64,000 nucleotides of DNA from Oligoflexus sp. (GTDB lineage: Bacteria; Bdellovibrionota_B; Oligoflexia; Oligoflexales; Oligoflexaceae). Location: assembly GCA_014378195.1 (NCBI GenBank), contig JACMOC010000061.1, positions 1 through 64,000 of the forward strand. Direction: 5' to 3'. How positions within the stretch are numbered: position 1 is the stretch's first letter; every line of letters starts with the position of its first letter. Position numbers and translations under genes: made by a program. Below the pieces are notes generated by a model. It searched no databases. It was given only the letters and a program-made list of their open reading frames with translations, and was not told where the DNA came from. Shown here in pieces: positions 49,287 through 59,684 of this stretch.

Positions 49287-51881
49287 TCATGAGATAGGCG
49301 GCACGAGGCGTTGCGTCTTCCATCTCTGTCGCCATACCCAGAACAGTCCAAGAAGTACAGTAAGAGGCGCAAACCCCATATGAAGTATCATAATATTGGT
49401 TTTTAGGTGATCGAGTTGAGCCTCGGTTGCATCTTTCAGGAGTCTACGCTCGCGTCTTACCTTCGCTTCGCTTTCCCTCAGTTCCTGTATGGTCAACAGC
49501 TGCTCTTTGCTTACGACCTGACCGACCTCATTACTCTGTTGGCCTTCCCATTGGCTCAACTTTTCCTGAATTTCAGCCAGCCTTGCGGCGAGAGTTGCGT
49601 CTTTGCCTTGAAACTGTTCGGCGACACGTCGCTCGATTGCTACAATGCGCTTCAGGCTTCTGTCCACATGAATACGGCTTCGGATGGCAATAAGGTCTTG
49701 ATGGCCGTTGATGAATTCCAGGGCATTCATAATGAAGCTGATATTGTCGCCTTTGGGCTTATAAACCATTTGGCCCATGGTTTGGATCTTATCGACCGTA
49801 AAAGCATCGGTGAGAAAATCGACGTCACTCACTACGACGATCGCGCCTTCCTGCTCAGCCTGTGCCTTGTATCCAAAAAAGGATCCATCCGGAGCAGCTT
49901 TAAAAGTAGATTTCCATCTGCCTTTCAGTAGTCCGGCCACAATCCGGGACTCTCCGTCGGGTTTCAGCTCGGCCGTGATCTGCTGAGGAGACATGTATTC
50001 AGTCAGGTCTGTTTTAACCAAACCGCTTGATTCTCCGGCTGTGATAAGGGGTTCAAAGGAATAGGGCGCATCTTTTTTGATTTCAAACCAACCCGCTTCA
50101 AGCAGATTGATCTTTTGCAGACTTTTGCTGATCGAGAGTTCGTGGTTCATATCGGCTTCGATAAGTTGCATCTGAAATGGATAGTCATAACTCATCTGAG
50201 CCATCTGCACGTGCATAGCTCGGCTTTCGTCACCCACAAGAGTTTCATTATGAAAAATCACGCCCCAGGGTTCGAGGAAATGAGTCAATTGACTCGAAAA
50301 ACTATTGTGATTTTGGCCGCCGTTTGGATAGTTGATCTCGAAACGACAAAAGGCATCGAGAAAAACCAACATCTTTCCGCCCCGCATTAAAAACTGATCG
50401 ATGGCGTAGAGCGTTTTGTTATTAAGGTTTTTGGGGTGAACAAGGATGAGCGTTTGCAAGGTCTCGGGTATAGACTCCGCTGCGATCGGCACGCTTACAA
50501 TCTGGTAGAGGCTCCGAAGGGCGGAAATAAAGGCCCAATCGTTGCGCAGAGTGCTGTTTTCCCCCAATTCATCCCCAACAAGCGGCAGCTCCGACATAAT
50601 CCCAAGGCTTGGTTTTGCGGCCTGCGCAAGACGGACGATCGACTCGGTCAATTCATATTCCAACTGGGCTTCGGTCTGCACATTAAAGAGGGGGATCGAG
50701 AGGCTGTGGTCGCCCTGACGAAGGGCAAGCCCAAGATAGGAATTTTCTCCGTTTGGTCCTGTCACGGCATGCATTCCTGCAATACGTGCCTGCACCTCCT
50801 CTTCGGAATCCTGTATAGGATCAATCAGCCGAAGGCGAAAGGTCTTGGGTGAGGTCGCCGCGTATTCACGCAGGAGTTCTTCAATTCTTTGCCCATAATG
50901 TTTCATGGACGAGGGGATATTGCTCCTCGTGAAATAAAAATCTGCGTGGACGGGTTTCTCCAGACGCTCAATAATATCTTTCGTTCCACCCGATAAGGTA
51001 TAGAGATTTTCTTCGGTTAGATCCCAACGGACATGAGCATCCCGCGCAAGCAAAACCAAGAGGAAAATACCAGTTGTTACGGATAGATACGCAAATATAG
51101 TCGTGCGTCCAGGACGCCTTTGTTTGCGTTTGTTATAAAGTATCGACTGATTGAGATAAAGACAGAGTAGCGTCCAGGCCAGAAAATAGAGTCCGTCCCT
51201 CAAATCCAGCACACCGCGGAAAGCGGCAATTAAATGATACGGGACACCGAGGGGACTTAAGCGTTCGTTCCAAACAAATGGCAGAAGAGTCGGGATTTTC
51301 TCGTAGAGCAGATGGCTACCAAGCCCCAGGAAAAAAACGTTGCCAGTGGCTGCGAGTACGTAGGCCGCGAGCACGTGAGGCGCCAGGGCTGATGCAAGGG
51401 ATCCCCAAGCCACCTGAAAGGCACTCAGAGCTGCAAGAATAATATATCCCGAACCTATCGTTCCCCAATCGGGCGAACCGAGATAGGAAAGAGTAAAGCT
51501 TAAGGGAAAGGTCCCAAAGAGGGCGATAAGCCCAATGCTCCAGGCCAAGGCAAATCGCGCGAGGACCACCGACCAAAGGGGGAGGGGAAAGCTAAAAAAC
51601 CACGGTAAAGCTTCCAGCGACTTTGGTTTGGCCCATTGGGTCATCGTCAGGAGCGGTATGAAAAGTGCGCTGATAAGCGGGACGTTGACAAACAAAGGCA
51701 GCATCGTCGCGTGAGCGGTATCAAAAAATTTGCTCGACACGAGAGTGAGTGTATTGACGATAAAAAGGTTAGCCGCCAATATCCAATACGTCTGTGGCTG
51801 TCTGAGAAGGATACGGCCTTCATGAAGATAGAGAATCCAGGCTTTCTTTATCGTTACCACGCGGTTCCTTCCACAGCTCAA
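49287..51881 (-). CDS. Fused Gld-like ABC permease plus GldG/DUF4350-like substrate-domain protein
   Basis: N-terminal ABC-2-like TM segments followed by LTEENLYTLSGGTKDIIERLEKPVHADFYFTRSNIP and terminal TM helix. Confidence 0.8.
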   Translation of the reverse strand: MSCGRNRVVTIKKAWILYLHEGRILLRQPQTYWILAANLFIVNTLTLVSSKFFDTAHATMLPLFVNVPLISALFIPLLTMTQWAKPKSLEALPWFFSFPLPLWSVVLARFALAWSIGLIALFGTFPLSFTLSYLGSPDWGTIGSGYIILAALSAFQVAWGSLASALAPHVLAAYVLAATGNVFFLGLGSHLLYEKIPTLLPFVWNERLSPLGVPYHLIAAFRGVLDLRDGLYFLAWTLLCLYLNQSILYNKRKQRRPGRTTIFAYLSVTTGIFLLVLLARDAHVRWDLTEENLYTLSGGTKDIIERLEKPVHADFYFTRSNIPSSMKHYGQRIEELLREYAATSPKTFRLRLIDPIQDSEEEVQARIAGMHAVTGPNGENSYLGLALRQGDHSLSIPLFNVQTEAQLEYELTESIVRLAQAAKPSLGIMSELPLVGDELGENSTLRNDWAFISALRSLYQIVSVPIAAESIPETLQTLILVHPKNLNNKTLYAIDQFLMRGGKMLVFLDAFCRFEINYPNGGQNHNSFSSQLTHFLEPWGVIFHNETLVGDESRAMHVQMAQMSYDYPFQMQLIEADMNHELSISKSLQKINLLEAGWFEIKKDAPYSFEPLITAGESSGLVKTDLTEYMSPQQITAELKPDGESRIVAGLLKGRWKSTFKAAPDGSFFGYKAQAEQEGAIVVVSDVDFLTDAFTVDKIQTMGQMVYKPKGDNISFIMNALEFINGHQDLIAIRSRIHVDRSLKRIVAIERRVAEQFQGKDATLAARLAEIQEKLSQWEGQQSNEVGQVVSKEQLLTIQELRESEAKVRRERRLLKDATEAQLDHLKTNIMILHMGFAPLTVLLGLFWVWRQRWKTQRLVPPIS

Positions 51882-52551
51882 CTAAAGTCTGCATGAGAGG
51901 TTCGGTCCCTTCAAACTTCATATCAATCTTAATCACGCCGTTATCGAGGACGAGTATTCTATCGATCCACGCTGGCAAACTTTCGATTTTATTGGTTGCG
52001 AGTATGATGCTGCTTCGATTGAACTTTCGCCCCAAGATGTCAATGATACTATGCAATTCCTTTGGATCCAAACCTTGGAGTGGATCGTCGAGAAATAAGA
52101 GTTCGGGATCATGCAAAGTTGCAAGTGCCATGAGCACACGCATCTTTTGCCCATAATGAAGTTCGTGTATCGAGTGAGAGAGTTCTTTTTTAAGCAACCA
52201 CTTCTCAGCAAGGTCTTCGGCCGTATTGGTAGGAAATGGCATGTCACGCATAGTGGCGAAAAGGCGAAAGGTTTCTTCGACCTTCCATTCGCCATCGAGA
52301 GTGGGATGAGAGGGGACGTACCCGAAATGGCGCCTGGCTTCCTGCGCATCGTAACGAAGATCGCTTCCACGTATCTTAATGCGGCCTTGATGAGGAAGTA
52401 TATAGCCGGCCAGGATCTGGAGCAGCATGCTTTTGCCGGAATTATGCAGGCCTATGATGGCGATTTTTTCCCCATCCCCTACCGTAAGATTAAAGTCTTG
52501 AATAGCGACACTACCCCGCGGGGCATGGGTGAGACCTTTGACTTTTAACAT
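51820..52551 (-). CDS. ABC transporter ATP-binding protein (GldA-like partner)
   Basis: IIGLHNSGKSMLLQIL Walker A; LLFLDDPLQGLDPKEL; overlaps downstream permease start. Confidence 0.88.
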   Translation of the reverse strand: MLKVKGLTHAPRGSVAIQDFNLTVGDGEKIAIIGLHNSGKSMLLQILAGYILPHQGRIKIRGSDLRYDAQEARRHFGYVPSHPTLDGEWKVEETFRLFATMRDMPFPTNTAEDLAEKWLLKKELSHSIHELHYGQKMRVLMALATLHDPELLFLDDPLQGLDPKELHSIIDILGRKFNRSSIILATNKIESLPAWIDRILVLDNGVIKIDMKFEGTEPLMQTLVELWKEPRGNDKESLDSLSS

Positions 52552-52590
52552 GGGAAGTGCCCCTTTATTACAGCTTCAACCGTGCAGCCT

Positions 52591-53940
52591 TCAGGCTTCG
52601 AGGACCACAGCTTTTTTCTGCATCCACTTTATCGTATTCAATATGGCCGTAAAGCTCAAGCCCAACGCAAGACCGATCCAGAGGCCCAAAAGACCTTTAC
52701 CCATTGCAAAACAAAGGGTGAGACCTATTGGCAAACCAATTCCGTAATGAGCGATGAGGTTAGAGAAAAGGGCAGTTTTTGTATCGCCGAGTCCGCGCAG
52801 GGCGCCGGCCGATGCGACCTGCACGCCGTCAAAGACTTGAAAAAGCGCGCAAAGAAAAATAATGCGACTTGCGATCTGGACGATGGCCTCGTCATCAGTA
52901 AACAGATGGAGCAGAAAATTAGGAAACAAAAAGAGTACAAGGGCCGAAAAACTCATAAACAAAAATGCGTAAAATATACCTTGCCAGCCAGCTTCCAAAG
53001 CTGCGTGTCCTTGATGCCGGCCGCGGTGATACCCTACCCGCACGGCGATCGCCGAAGACAAACCAACGGGAAACATGAACGCAAACGTAGCAATGTTCAG
53101 AACGATATGATGCGTTGCCAGGGTCTGGGCCCCAAGACGCGTCACCATTATAGTCGTGAAACTAAAAGCAAATACTTCCAGAAGGATCTGTGCACTTGCT
53201 GGGAGCCCAAGGCGGAAGAGACGATCATTCATCTCCTTGTCTTTGCGTAGGATGAGGGCCCAAAGGTGCTGCCACGGTCTTTCGTGTTGTTTTCGCCAGT
53301 AATAATACGAGATCCCAAGGGCCGCGGCGATCGTGAAAAGACGACAGATGAAAGTGGAAAGGGCGGCCCCTTCCGCGCCGAGGGCTGGCATTCCCCAGCG
53401 GCCTGAAACGAAGGCCAGGTTGCCTATCCAGTTGACGAGATTGGCGAGGAGAATAGTGATAGTGAACGGCATAGCAATCTCAAAAGCTTGCCAGTACCGT
53501 GCTATGGCCTGATAAATCATCAATGGCCAGAGGCTATACCCTAGCATTTTAAGGAAAGGGCGGGCCGCGTCGATGACATCCTGTGGGGCGCCGAGTATCC
53601 AGAGATTCTCGCTTACAAGATAAACGATAGGGGTGAAGATCAGGGAAAAGATGAGACCCATCTTAAGGGCCGAACCTAGGCAGCGTTCGGCTTCGCCTAA
53701 GTTCCCGGCTCCATGCGCCTGAGCGACTATGGGATCCATCCCATGCAGGAGGCCAAAGCCTATCATCACTATCATCCAGAAAATCGAGTTGCCCGCGGCG
53801 ACACCCGCCAGCTGCAAAGACGAATAATGCCCGACAATGACGCTATCGACTATGCCCATCGTCATCGTACCGACTTGCGAAATAATCACGGGAATAGCAA
53901 GTTTGAAAAGCAACCCAGCTTCAGTGCGAGAAAAAACCAT
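52591..53940 (-). CDS. MATE-family efflux transporter
   Basis: 449 aa, 12-TM pattern; AIPVIISQVGTMTMGIVDSVIVGHYSS, GLLHGMDPIVAQAHGAGN. Confidence 0.92.
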   Translation of the reverse strand: MVFSRTEAGLLFKLAIPVIISQVGTMTMGIVDSVIVGHYSSLQLAGVAAGNSIFWMIVMIGFGLLHGMDPIVAQAHGAGNLGEAERCLGSALKMGLIFSLIFTPIVYLVSENLWILGAPQDVIDAARPFLKMLGYSLWPLMIYQAIARYWQAFEIAMPFTITILLANLVNWIGNLAFVSGRWGMPALGAEGAALSTFICRLFTIAAALGISYYYWRKQHERPWQHLWALILRKDKEMNDRLFRLGLPASAQILLEVFAFSFTTIMVTRLGAQTLATHHIVLNIATFAFMFPVGLSSAIAVRVGYHRGRHQGHAALEAGWQGIFYAFLFMSFSALVLFLFPNFLLHLFTDDEAIVQIASRIIFLCALFQVFDGVQVASAGALRGLGDTKTALFSNLIAHYGIGLPIGLTLCFAMGKGLLGLWIGLALGLSFTAILNTIKWMQKKAVVLEA

Positions 53941-53988
53941 GAATTATGTACTTTCCGCGATCCCTGAGCGGGTTCCGAAGGGAACGGC

Positions 53989-54954
53989 TCAAGATTTGAA
54001 TAAAACGGTGTTAATCGCCTGGATGATGTCCGAAAATGATTCGAGAGTAATATCGGGTTGCGGGCTTTCCGCACTCATAGGATCAAGCGCGACATTTTTC
54101 GCGATGTTGCTCCTGGGACTGAATTGCAGCAAAATATCGATTGCGTCGGCACGAATCACAGTTCCATAGCGGGCCCAGCCAGTGTGCACTCCGAGTCTTT
54201 TGCCGAGTCCAACATCCTTACGCAGGTTGTCGCCGATCCACAGAACATCGCTGAGATGACTTTCCATGTCATGATCCATGAGAACAGTCTTGAGACCTTT
54301 CGTGCCCGGCTTTTCGTAGTCTTCGGGCAGAATACGAATGCGGCCGACGAAGCCAAATTTGGATTTCTGAAGATGTTTAAGCAGTATTTCTTTTTCGACT
54401 TTGACCTCCTGGGTCTCCTCGTCGATCGGAATATTAGGGTCAGGTAGACCATAAACAGCCGAGAAATATTTGAGCAGCCCCAGCTTGTTCAGTTTCCACA
54501 TTGCAACATAGCGCGGGGCATCAGTCAGTGCAATGATGGGGACTTCGGGGTAAAGCGTCTTCACGTTTTGAAGCGTTTCGATCACGTCATCATAGGGTTT
54601 AAGGCTGGTTTCGGCCGCCGTATTAAACGCTTGGCGACCGGCATGGACGGCTTCGCTCATAAGGCGCGGGATATCATGCTCATAATAGGCGACGACGGAA
54701 GGCAGTTCCTGAATGAGAAATGGATATTCAATCGAGCCCTCGCGTTCAAAGACGGGCCTTGATTCCTCGAACAAAACGTCACGCGGAATACCGGTGAGGA
54801 GTGAGACCTTGTCCATCATCGCACACATGCAGGCCACATAATATTCGACCCAGTTGAACACTGTATTGTCGATATCGAGAACTATCAGTTTGCCTTTATT
54901 TTCGGGCCTTTCCATCACATCAGCTCCTGACACAGGTTCTAGGCTGTATAGCAC
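53989..54954 (-). CDS. HAD-superfamily hydrolase
   Basis: LIVLDIDNTVFNW; IIALTDAP; WIGDNLRKDVGLGKRLG. Confidence 0.85.
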   Translation of the reverse strand: MLYSLEPVSGADVMERPENKGKLIVLDIDNTVFNWVEYYVACMCAMMDKVSLLTGIPRDVLFEESRPVFEREGSIEYPFLIQELPSVVAYYEHDIPRLMSEAVHAGRQAFNTAAETSLKPYDDVIETLQNVKTLYPEVPIIALTDAPRYVAMWKLNKLGLLKYFSAVYGLPDPNIPIDEETQEVKVEKEILLKHLQKSKFGFVGRIRILPEDYEKPGTKGLKTVLMDHDMESHLSDVLWIGDNLRKDVGLGKRLGVHTGWARYGTVIRADAIDILLQFSPRSNIAKNVALDPMSAESPQPDITLESFSDIIQAINTVLFKS

Positions 54955-55011
54955 AAAGAGTCAGTTCGCCAAAAAGAATTTCACAGAGATGACGGTCATT
55001 CGCCCCGACAT

Positions 55012-55809
55012 TTACTTCCAATGCAACTTGATGAATTCCTCAGGCAATTCCATCTCTTTTGCATACGAGAGATCTATGCCTATTAGACGTAGTGACAGAA
55101 AGTGTTTCACCCAGTCCGACCCTTCGAGGAGTAGCTTTTTCCAGGAATCGTCTGCGACGACCTCTCCTTTATCGACCAGGATGACGCGTTCGGCAAAACG
55201 AATGGCGATCTCTACAGAGGAGGTGGAAACCAGCGACGCGCTCTCTTTGTTTTCGCCACCTAATTCGTGGATCATATTTAAAATAATCGTTGAGGTCACA
55301 GGATCCAGGCCGGAAGTGGGCTCGTCGAATAAGCAAACGATGGGGTTGGTCGACAACGCTCGGGCGATACCGATACGGCGCTTCATACCGCCGGAAAGCT
55401 CATGGGGAAACATCGTGCGGGTCCGTTCGAGTTTCACGGTCGCAAGGAGCTGATCAATCTTGGTCGACATCTCATCGCGAGACATCTTCGTCATATTTTC
55501 CATCGCGAAATAAATATTTTCTTCGACCGTCATAAAATCAAAGAGGGCCCCTTGTTGGAAAGCCATACCTACTTTTTGCAAAGTGACAATTTTCTGATCT
55601 TCAGAACTATCCGCCATATTCATGCCTAAAAGCTCAACTTTACCGGCATCGGGGGGTGTCAAACCCAAGAGTATCTTAAGGATAGTGGATTTTCCGCAAC
55701 CACCTGGTCCGAGGAGGCTGACCCGCTCCCCAGGTTTTATATTGAAGCTAATGTTTTTCAAGATGGGCGTATTATCGTATGATTTCGAAACGGCATCGAG
55801 AACTATCAC
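55012..55809 (-). CDS. MlaF-like ABC ATPase
   Basis: LGPGGCGKSTILKILLGLTPPDAGKVELLG; FQQGALFDFMTVEENI; LSGGMKRRIGIARAL; FDEPTSGLDPVTS. Confidence 0.88.
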   Translation of the reverse strand: MIVLDAVSKSYDNTPILKNISFNIKPGERVSLLGPGGCGKSTILKILLGLTPPDAGKVELLGMNMADSSEDQKIVTLQKVGMAFQQGALFDFMTVEENIYFAMENMTKMSRDEMSTKIDQLLATVKLERTRTMFPHELSGGMKRRIGIARALSTNPIVCLFDEPTSGLDPVTSTIILNMIHELGGENKESASLVSTSSVEIAIRFAERVILVDKGEVVADDSWKKLLLEGSDWVKHFLSLRLIGIDLSYAKEMELPEEFIKLHWK

Positions 55810-55894
55810 TTGGTGCGGACTCCTTTAGTTGCCCATCAGTGTAACGAAAAGTCGTGAGAGCTCAAACATCTGAATCCGATCAAAGGGAAACGGC

Positions 55895-56641
55895 ATGAAA
55901 CAAATAGTTTGGACGAGACCTGCGGAAGATTGGGAAAACGATCGGAAGTTGATGCGCTCTACCCAACATGTCATGCTCTTTCCTTTGACGCGTCAAATTG
56001 AGATCTTTCCAACCTTGCCCTCCAAGCCGTGCGATCTTGTAATCCTCACGAGCAAAAAAGCAGCGAGCGCATTTTTGCAAAAGTGCCAGCTCTCAAAAGA
56101 GGCTCTGCAAAAACCGGAGTACATTACCTTCGGCCTCGAGACCTACAAATATCTCCTGGGGCTCAATCTCAAAGCTCGTCTGATCGAAGCGCAATCCGCG
56201 AAAAAATTTGCGGAAAATTTGCTCCTTGAGATCAAAAAAACGGCAACTGTATGGTTTCCGCGTCCGATCGATGTGGCCTTTGAGCTAAGTGATTACCTAA
56301 GGGCCCAGGGCATGGAAGTGCAGGACATTGCCATGTATAAAACCGAACCGGTGAAAAACCTTGAGGCAGCAGAAATCCAAAAACTCACAGCCGATCCTTG
56401 CATCGTTTGCCTGGCGAGCCCGAGCGCCGTGAAGTCTTTTGTCGACATCATACTCACGCATGACAACGGCCGTTTTCATCGCTATATCCCGGTAGTCATC
56501 GGACCGACAACCAAAGCTCAGGCTCAGTCTTACTTCAAAGAGGTTCTCGTCTCAAGTCAGACAACTCTGCAATCGCTTTGGGAGAAGGCCTATGAAACAG
56601 CTCGAAAAGACGATATTCGCAGCTACCTCAACGTTCATTGA
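55895..56641 (+). CDS. hemD: Uroporphyrinogen-III synthase-like
   Basis: VWTRPAEDWENDRKLM, VILTSKKAASAF, VYKTEPV-like MYKTEPVKN, CLASPSAVKSF. Confidence 0.8.
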   Translation: MKQIVWTRPAEDWENDRKLMRSTQHVMLFPLTRQIEIFPTLPSKPCDLVILTSKKAASAFLQKCQLSKEALQKPEYITFGLETYKYLLGLNLKARLIEAQSAKKFAENLLLEIKKTATVWFPRPIDVAFELSDYLRAQGMEVQDIAMYKTEPVKNLEAAEIQKLTADPCIVCLASPSAVKSFVDIILTHDNGRFHRYIPVVIGPTTKAQAQSYFKEVLVSSQTTLQSLWEKAYETARKDDIRSYLNVH

Positions 56642-56644
56642 CCG

Positions 56645-57121
56645 CTAGAGCTGCAGATGAAGGACGACGCTAACAAAGTATTTCGGATTCGCCTTGAACG
56701 TGAAGGTCTGCTCCTCCGGACCTTCGCTGCGAAAGTCCAGAAAGATCTCGCGTCCCAGCGGGGCTAGGCTATCCTCTTGAATTCCAAAGAGTTGCGCCAG
56801 CTGCTTTTCATTGATGACGAGCAGATCAAAGGGAGCGCGCTCCGCCGGATCATCGGAGCTTTTTACGCCTACAGCCTTGATCGTCCCGCGGGGTGTTCTG
56901 AGGAGAATGCCGTCGTCAGGGCGAACCTCCAGGGTCCATTCTTCGCCGTAGGTATCCGCCTCAAGCGCGACGTCGAGCGTATTATTAAAGCCCGAGCGAA
57001 GGATTTCCCAGTTGGCACTAAAGGGAAAAACGAGACTTGGCGCTGCCTTCACCTCAGCCGCTGCGCATAGCAGAGTAAGGGCAAGGGAGAGGACAAAAAA
57101 TATTGACTTCACTATCATCAT
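56645..57121 (-). CDS. Small exported hypothetical protein
   Basis: 158 aa, signal peptide MMIVKSIFFVLSLALTLLCAAAEVKA. Confidence 0.65.
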   Translation of the reverse strand: MMIVKSIFFVLSLALTLLCAAAEVKAAPSLVFPFSANWEILRSGFNNTLDVALEADTYGEEWTLEVRPDDGILLRTPRGTIKAVGVKSSDDPAERAPFDLLVINEKQLAQLFGIQEDSLAPLGREIFLDFRSEGPEEQTFTFKANPKYFVSVVLHLQL

Positions 57122-57144
57122 TTACTCCTATCAGAACTCCTCAT

Positions 57145-57167
57145 CTTAATCCCCCCAAGGGATTAAG
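57145..57167. repeat. Perfect inverted repeat CTTAATCCC-cccaa-GGGATTAAG
   Basis: 9-bp arms, 24 nt upstream of ATG at 57121 in a divergent intergenic region. Confidence 0.8.
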
Positions 57168-57365
57168 GCCAGTCCAGACGCGGCGCTTGCGAAATGGCAG
57201 GGTTAGAAAAAAAAAGGAAGGAAAATCATCAAATAAAGCCTTACACCTGTGTTAGAATACCGGCAGAGATTACGAAAGCGACATGATTTCATCGATACCT
57301 TTGACCCGCGAAGGAAAAGGTCTGTCTTTAGAACCATGCTCGCGTAGCAAAGGGTAGCGTAGGAC

Positions 57366-58769
57366 ATGAGGTTCTGGTTCATGCACGGTATGTTACGCTC
57401 CGTTCTAATGGTGATAGTCAGCACGGTTTTGTCGGTATCGGGTGCTCAGTGCCTCATCGCGGGCATTCATAGAGCCCCCATTATCATTCCGGCGAAAAAG
57501 CTACGGGATATCGCTGATTATCCAGTCAAAAACTATCGGCTGTTCAAAACGGATGCGCAGGGTGTGGCGACGCCTATTCCTTTTCAAATCGATGAAGTGA
57601 ATAAAATCGGCGATTATGTGATGCCGGACGGACCTGTGCCTAACGCCAAAACAGGCGATGGCGTATTTAGCGATGCGGATGAGCTTTCCTTCATGGGTGA
57701 CGATGTCGGCGAAGTTGTTAAACCCAGCAAATGGCCTGATAATAAAGTACCGGAAAACGTTTTTGAGCTGAAGTTAAGTCCCCCTTCCGGCAAAGAAGGC
57801 CTGACTGAAGGTGCGGTCTATATCGCAGTGTTTAATCAGAATGCGCCTGCCCTCAACGATTCCAAATATGTGGTTTTTAATCTTGCCGCTGGTGAAGTCG
57901 TCACTTCACGTTACCGTTATCGCTTCGACAAAAAGAACTATCTCGTTGTCAACGGCGTGGAAATGATTCCACCCGTTAAAGGCGCAAGTACCCAGGTCGC
58001 GGTTCCATCGACTATCAACGTCCCTCTGATCGATTCGTCGACCTTTTATGCCAAGGCCGATCTGAAGTACTTCCTCACGGTCCAGGTCAATCATCGCTCC
58101 GTAAATTCGAAGCTGGAAGCCTTTAAAACCGGACCGATCCGAACCATCGTGCGAGTCACCTTCCTCTACACTTTCCTCAAGCTCAATTTTGAAGTGGGCA
58201 TGTATACGGAAGTCAGTTTCTTCTCCAACTCCGTTATCCTTCCCGCTATCATTTACAACCCTTTGGACGGGATCAAAAGTCTCAACAAAGGCAGTGGGTT
58301 TTATTATGGCTTTGCCCTTACGGAAAGCCCGCGCCGTTATCAGTTTGACACCAACATGCGGCCTTACCAGGATGTGGTTGATGCGGATGCCAACTTTCTG
58401 AGCTTCCTCAAAAAGGACGTTCCTGTCGAGAAGGATTACTGGGCAAGTCTCATCGGCGAGGATCGCATGATGTACATTATGCTGAAACCATCGGCAACTA
58501 TGCTCCAGGACAAAAACGTCCCGTATTATTTCGTCAGTGATAAAAACGGCTCCGATCTAAAAAACCGCGATAACAACCTTATGAAACCGATACTTGAAAG
58601 CCCCGTGAATCTTGGTCTCTACTTTGACCTGACTCGGTTTCGCGAAGGTGAGCATTTCATGTCGTTCCAGCTTTTCTTTGAGAACAAGAAAGACTATAAA
58701 ATCCTGGACGTGTTCAAAAGCCTCGATAAGTGGCGTGCGCGTCTCACAAAAGTTTCAGGGAACCAGTAA
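57366..58769 (+). CDS. Exported hypothetical protein
   Basis: 467 aa with signal-like N-terminus; uninterrupted frame with coding-like composition. Confidence 0.75.
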   Translation: MRFWFMHGMLRSVLMVIVSTVLSVSGAQCLIAGIHRAPIIIPAKKLRDIADYPVKNYRLFKTDAQGVATPIPFQIDEVNKIGDYVMPDGPVPNAKTGDGVFSDADELSFMGDDVGEVVKPSKWPDNKVPENVFELKLSPPSGKEGLTEGAVYIAVFNQNAPALNDSKYVVFNLAAGEVVTSRYRYRFDKKNYLVVNGVEMIPPVKGASTQVAVPSTINVPLIDSSTFYAKADLKYFLTVQVNHRSVNSKLEAFKTGPIRTIVRVTFLYTFLKLNFEVGMYTEVSFFSNSVILPAIIYNPLDGIKSLNKGSGFYYGFALTESPRRYQFDTNMRPYQDVVDADANFLSFLKKDVPVEKDYWASLIGEDRMMYIMLKPSATMLQDKNVPYYFVSDKNGSDLKNRDNNLMKPILESPVNLGLYFDLTRFREGEHFMSFQLFFENKKDYKILDVFKSLDKWRARLTKVSGNQ

Positions 58770-58789
58770 AGTTCCCCTACGAGGAACTT

Positions 58790-59641
58790 ATGCCCTTCGA
58801 AGTGACGGCCTCCCAAAAAGATCAGACTCTGCCTATGATCCTCACACTCCGTGGGGATGAGGCGATCGTTGACGAATTCACCTACGATTCCGATCAAGCG
58901 ATGGGTTACCTCGGTATCAAACGCTCACGTCTTAACCAGATCTCGGGGCGAGAGCTTCGGGTCGCCCGAATCCGCCGCGATCGCTATATCCGTCCTGTCT
59001 ATCGGGAATGCGACCTCAGAGACTACCTTGAATGGACGCGCGCAACCGCAACCCACTTGAGTTCTTCCAAAGCGATTGAGCAGGCTGTGGAGAATCTTGA
59101 CGACCGTTTTAATGACGTTCTGCAGGTCTTCAATGAAAAACTCATGCAGGTGTCATCCGAGCAGCAGCTGTGGATGCGGGGCGAGTTTGATCGTCTCCCT
59201 AACAAACTGGGTCGAGTGCAGATTCAAGAGCCCGACGTGCGGATCGAGCCGTCCCTCATGCAGAGCGACAAAGTCCTGAGGCAGGTTGCAACACGCGTCG
59301 GAGCCGTTGCCAATCAACTCGATTCAACAGACACACATATCCTCGAATTGAGACGTCTGGTTGAAGCCCTTATTCCCGAGATGCGCGAGCTGAACGTTGG
59401 GCAGAAGACCCTTCGTTTTGACTTCGATAAACGGTTTGAAGCCTTGAGTGTGATGGTGCGGGATTTTCAGAAACTGATGGTGGATCATGCTGTCCATCAA
59501 AGAGAAATGCTGGCCGAACTCTCGGCACGCGTGGACGAGCTGAATACGGATGTTGCGCCCATCGAAGTGCTCACGCCACGTCGGGTGCCACGGCGGGTGA
59601 AGCCCAATGCCTTGGCTCTTAGACGTTATAATGCGGAGTAA
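58790..59641 (+). CDS. Coiled-coil protein with N-terminal MerR-like/excisionase-like helix-turn region
   Basis: AMGYLGIKRSRLNQISGRELRVARIRRDRYIRPVYRECDLRDYLE then long heptad-like helices; start at MPFEVTAS preceded by GAGGAACTT. Confidence 0.6.
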   Translation: MPFEVTASQKDQTLPMILTLRGDEAIVDEFTYDSDQAMGYLGIKRSRLNQISGRELRVARIRRDRYIRPVYRECDLRDYLEWTRATATHLSSSKAIEQAVENLDDRFNDVLQVFNEKLMQVSSEQQLWMRGEFDRLPNKLGRVQIQEPDVRIEPSLMQSDKVLRQVATRVGAVANQLDSTDTHILELRRLVEALIPEMRELNVGQKTLRFDFDKRFEALSVMVRDFQKLMVDHAVHQREMLAELSARVDELNTDVAPIEVLTPRRVPRRVKPNALALRRYNAE

Positions 59642-59684
59642 AGTCCAAGCTTTAACTCCGCATTTTCAGTTCATTCCAGATCGG

